Source: Sedimentitalea nanhaiensis DSM 24252 (GTDB lineage Bacteria; Pseudomonadota; Alphaproteobacteria; Rhodobacterales; Rhodobacteraceae). Taken from it: 64,000 bases of DNA. Both the position numbers and the translations under genes were made by a program. Positions 61,440 through 64,000 of this stretch are shown here, one piece after another. A model generated the notes under the pieces. It saw nothing but the letters and a program-made list of their open reading frames with translations, ran no database searches and had not been told where the DNA came from. The DNA is taken from assembly GCF_000473225.1 (NCBI RefSeq), contig NZ_KI421509.1:3056868-3120867 (forward strand), written 5' to 3'. The stretch's first letter is position 1. Every line of letters starts with the position of its first letter.

Positions 61440-64000
61440 TGGCCCAACCTGTCGAGCAACGCAGGCACGTGTACCTGATCGGATTTGTAATTCCCGGTCA
61501 GCACATGCATCACCAGGTTGACCCCGAAACGATAGGCCAGTTCGCGCTGCCGCTCACCTGCAAAGCCGCGTCCGACCGGCACCATCGGGCGGCCATTGTC
61601 ATCCACGGCCCAGGCCGCAGCCCAGTCATTGCCGCCGATCACCACCGGCGTCACCCCGTCGTTGAGATTGCGAAACGGCATCCCCTCGATGTGTTCGGCA
61701 TCCGGTGGTGCGGCCTCGACCCAAACCTCGCGTCTGCCATGGCGGCCGGGAAAGTCCTGCAACAGGTAAAAGGTGCGGGTCAGAACGTGATCGGCGGGCA
61801 GGGGTTCCAGCGGCGGTATATCAAGCGGCGCGGCCAGCTGCTGCAGCCTGCGTCCGTTCGGGCTGGCGGTGCCAAAACCGGCAATGTCGGCGTCGCGGGT
61901 GTCGAACAGGATCACCCCCCCCGAACGCAGGTATTCGTTCAGCCGCCCATAGGCCTCGGCGGAGGGGATTGGCTGATCCGGGGTGATTGGCCAGTAGAGC
62001 AGCGGAAAGAACGACAGCTCGTCGCGCTCGAGATCGATACCCATCGGAACGGCGGGCTCTACCGAGGTGCGAAAGAACAGGGTGTCCGACAGGCCGCGCA
62101 GCCCGGCCTGTGCAACGCGGTCGATGCCATTGTCCCCCGTCAGCACATGGGCCAGCACCAGTTCTTTTGTGGCGTCAATGGCAAAAGTGTCGGCGCTGTT
62201 CTGCGAATGTGCCGGTCCGGGGTGGGCAGACAGCAAAGCCAGCGCCAGCACGGCGGACAGCCGACCCGGTATCAGCCGCCCCGACAGTGCCAGAGAGGCA
62301 ATTACGTCCAACACCAGCAGCATGATCGCCAAGCTTAGCAGGATACCACCCAACGGTCGTTCCCGCTCGACCGAAAGGCCTTGAACCGGGATCCGGTCGG
62401 GCCATAGCGCGGGGATCAGGTCGGCCTCATCCGTCAGGACATTGCGTGCCAGCCGCCGGTCTTCACTGGCGTACAGACCGGGGCGCAGGCCGGGTCCGAC
62501 CGCTGCATCGACCAGGTCGGCACCGTCGACACCAGGCAATGCGCTTGCGTCCGACAGCGACCCGAAACCGTCCATCACCTGCATCGGAGTCCAGATCGTG
62601 CCTGCCAGATCGCCGGCTTGCGGTGCCTTTGCGGTCGAGGACACCGCAAGCCGTTCCAGCATTTCGACAAACAGGCCCGACAGCGGCAGGCTGGACCATT
62701 CGGCATTGGCCGTGACGTGAAACAGCACCACCTGTCCCCGACCGAGCGGTTTGCGCGTGACCAGGGGCGTGCCATCTGACAGTTCGGCGATCACGCGGTC
62801 GGCCAGCGTTGGATCGGGCTGCGCCATCACCTGGGCGCTGACGGTCACATCGGCGGGCAAGGACAGTCCAAAAAACGGCGAACCCTCGGCAAAAGGGGCC
62901 AGCGCCTTGGGTTCGCCCCAGCTCATCGCGCCGCCGACGCTGCGCCCCCCCGCGCGCAGGCGCACCGGCATCAGCGGATCCTCTGTATCGCGGCCGATGT
63001 CGCTGGCGGCCAGACGTGGCCCGGCAAAACGTAAGAGCATTCCGCCTAACTCGATCCATTCGACCAGCGCATTCTCTTCGGCGGTCGACAAGGTTGCCAC
63101 ATCGGCCAGTACGATCACGTCCGGATTGGCGGGAAGCAGGTCCAGCAATGCACCGTCCAGCAGTTCGGCAGTGGGCAGCAACGCCTGTTCAAGGTAATGC
63201 AGTGGCGACAGCAGCTCCAGCCCCTCGCGATCTTCGCGTCCGGCGATCAAAGCGATTTCGCGGCGGCGCAGGCTGTCATCGGTCAAGCTGAGCGCGCCAG
63301 CGGAATGCTGACCCTGAATCTCGAACCGTGTAATGCGGGCGCGCAGTTCGGATGGCAGCGAGAGTGTGGCTTGTGCAGTGCGCTGGCCGGCTGTGAAGCG
63401 GGCGGGAACCGATGCCAAAATCCGCATCGTGCCACCGGGGTCTCGTCCTTGCGCAAGAATGACGATTTCGCGCTCCGATCCCGGGGTCGACCGATACGCG
63501 GTCAATTGTACTGCGCCATCTTCAAACCGGGCGGGAGAGAGGCCCAGAACCGCGTTGCCGGTTTGAAACACCCGAACAGCACCGCGCGTTTCCAGCGTGG
63601 ATAGCAACGTGTCGCGCGCATCATACGCAAGTCCATCGCTGATCCAAAGGGTGTCAAAGCCGTGGTCGATGGTTTTCAAAGCCTCCAGCGTCACGTCGAT
63701 CTGCGCCCGTCCGGGTTGCCATGGTGCGGGCGTCAGCCCGGCCAATCGGCTGCGCCAGACATCCGAGGCCTGAAACACCGGCGTTTCGGGGTCGCTCAAC
63801 CGCAGAACCGATACGGGACGTCCGGCCCGGCCCGCTTCGGAGAGATGTTTCGCTACAAACTCTCTGGTGTCGGGCCAGCGTGTCGCCCCGGCCCAACTGG
63901 CATCCAGCAGGACCAACAGCGGCCCGGCGCCATCCTGCGCCTTTTGCGGGTTCAGAACCGGCCCTGCAAGCCCGACGATCACCGCTGCCGCCGCCAGCAT
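61436..64000 (-). CDS. BatA/DUF4159 domain membrane protein (N-terminus cut by window edge)
   Basis: The visible 854 residues lack the start. From the left: VIVGLAGPVLNP (hydrophobic, part of a membrane segment), a vWA-like region (LLVLLDASWAGATRW), GATase-like stretch with VIVLADVATLS, membrane segments (IMLLVLDVIASLALSG, LSAVLALALLSA), then the DUF4159 domain (LVLAHVLTGDNGIDRV, RSGGVILFDTRDAD). The DUF4159 part is the last about 230 residues. The gene is coupled to the next by ATGA. Upstream neighbours (expected MoxR and DUF58) are outside. Function unknown in detail. Confidence 0.85.
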   Translation of the reverse strand: MLAAAAVIVGLAGPVLNPQKAQDGAGPLLVLLDASWAGATRWPDTREFVAKHLSEAGRAGRPVSVLRLSDPETPVFQASDVWRSRLAGLTPAPWQPGRAQIDVTLEALKTIDHGFDTLWISDGLAYDARDTLLSTLETRGAVRVFQTGNAVLGLSPARFEDGAVQLTAYRSTPGSEREIVILAQGRDPGGTMRILASVPARFTAGQRTAQATLSLPSELRARITRFEIQGQHSAGALSLTDDSLRRREIALIAGREDREGLELLSPLHYLEQALLPTAELLDGALLDLLPANPDVIVLADVATLSTAEENALVEWIELGGMLLRFAGPRLAASDIGRDTEDPLMPVRLRAGGRSVGGAMSWGEPKALAPFAEGSPFFGLSLPADVTVSAQVMAQPDPTLADRVIAELSDGTPLVTRKPLGRGQVVLFHVTANAEWSSLPLSGLFVEMLERLAVSSTAKAPQAGDLAGTIWTPMQVMDGFGSLSDASALPGVDGADLVDAAVGPGLRPGLYASEDRRLARNVLTDEADLIPALWPDRIPVQGLSVERERPLGGILLSLAIMLLVLDVIASLALSGRLIPGRLSAVLALALLSAHPGPAHSQNSADTFAIDATKELVLAHVLTGDNGIDRVAQAGLRGLSDTLFFRTSVEPAVPMGIDLERDELSFFPLLYWPITPDQPIPSAEAYGRLNEYLRSGGVILFDTRDADIAGFGTASPNGRRLQQLAAPLDIPPLEPLPADHVLTRTFYLLQDFPGRHGRREVWVEAAPPDAEHIEGMPFRNLNDGVTPVVIGGNDWAAAWAVDDNGRPMVPVGRGFAGERQRELAYRFGVNLVMHVLTGNYKSDQVHVPALLDRLGQ

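Noticed and set aside
1-64000. CRISPR arrays, tRNA or rRNA genes, transposases, phage genes
   Set aside because: No regular repeat-spacer structure, no intergenic TpsiC-type arm, and no transposase or integrase reading frame was seen.

Overview
The window is a GC-rich, gene-dense chromosomal segment of an alphaproteobacterium, most likely a marine Rhodobacterales (Roseobacter-group) species. The evidence is a SAM/SAH-type riboswitch directly before metK (a class known almost only from Rhodobacterales metK genes), a class II EPSP synthase, a DUF4159/BatA-type membrane operon, Hint-domain secreted proteins, and short intergenic regions with many ATGA overlaps. I see no rRNA, tRNA, CRISPR array, transposase or phage gene. 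Most of the window is core chromosome with small accessory pieces between housekeeping genes.

Region 1 (1-10.8 kb, mostly + strand): end of lnt, riboswitch-metK, trmB, aroA, a small membrane protein, cmk, a 68-residue unknown protein, rpsA with a terminator, ihfB, a LapA-domain gene, trpF, a Tat-exported fasciclin protein with its own stress-type (RpoE/ChrR-like) promoter, and trpB. Region 2 (10.9-18.5 kb): an exported unknown, a minus-strand run (rplY, pth, a broken DUF2332-like remnant, a serine hydrolase, DUF2237), serB, an ArsR-SRPBCC-YciI cassette and an asparaginase. Region 3 (18.6-29.9 kb): IalB-like protein, rlmN, DsbA-like thioredoxin, LOG-family protein, threonine/serine dehydratase, dapD and dapE (separated by a secreted Hint protein on the other strand), and rnr, followed by a palindromic intergenic element.

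Region 4 (29.9-46 kb): aldehyde dehydrogenase and 1-Cys peroxiredoxin (divergent), GT25 glycosyltransferase, pnp, alpha/beta hydrolase, FAD monooxygenase, idi, P1 peptidase, SDR, arfB with an unusual upstream region, a queuosine-precursor-type transporter, a lipoprotein with phytase-like esterase similarity, mepA, a UMF1 transporter and a thioesterase. Region 5 (46-64 kb): yggT, recQ, yaaA, a soluble hybrid histidine kinase, an alpha-2-macroglobulin/PBP1C operon (periplasmic protease trap plus peptidoglycan synthase), and two large membrane-anchored proteins of a MoxR/BatA-type operon that runs off the right edge.

The most unusual feature is the 270-base stretch before the ribosome-rescue gene arfB. 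It holds an 18-codon mini-ORF whose Shine-Dalgarno is a full complement of the 16S rRNA 3' end, then two hairpins and an intrinsic terminator just before arfB, which itself lacks a visible ribosome binding site. This looks like an attenuator or a separate small-RNA/peptide gene. Other points of note are the stress promoter of the fasciclin gene, a small protein with an in-frame 7-residue duplication whose differences are all silent, a repeat element that supplies the stop codon of a gene, and several palindromic operator candidates. All functional calls come from reading motifs; no database search was run.
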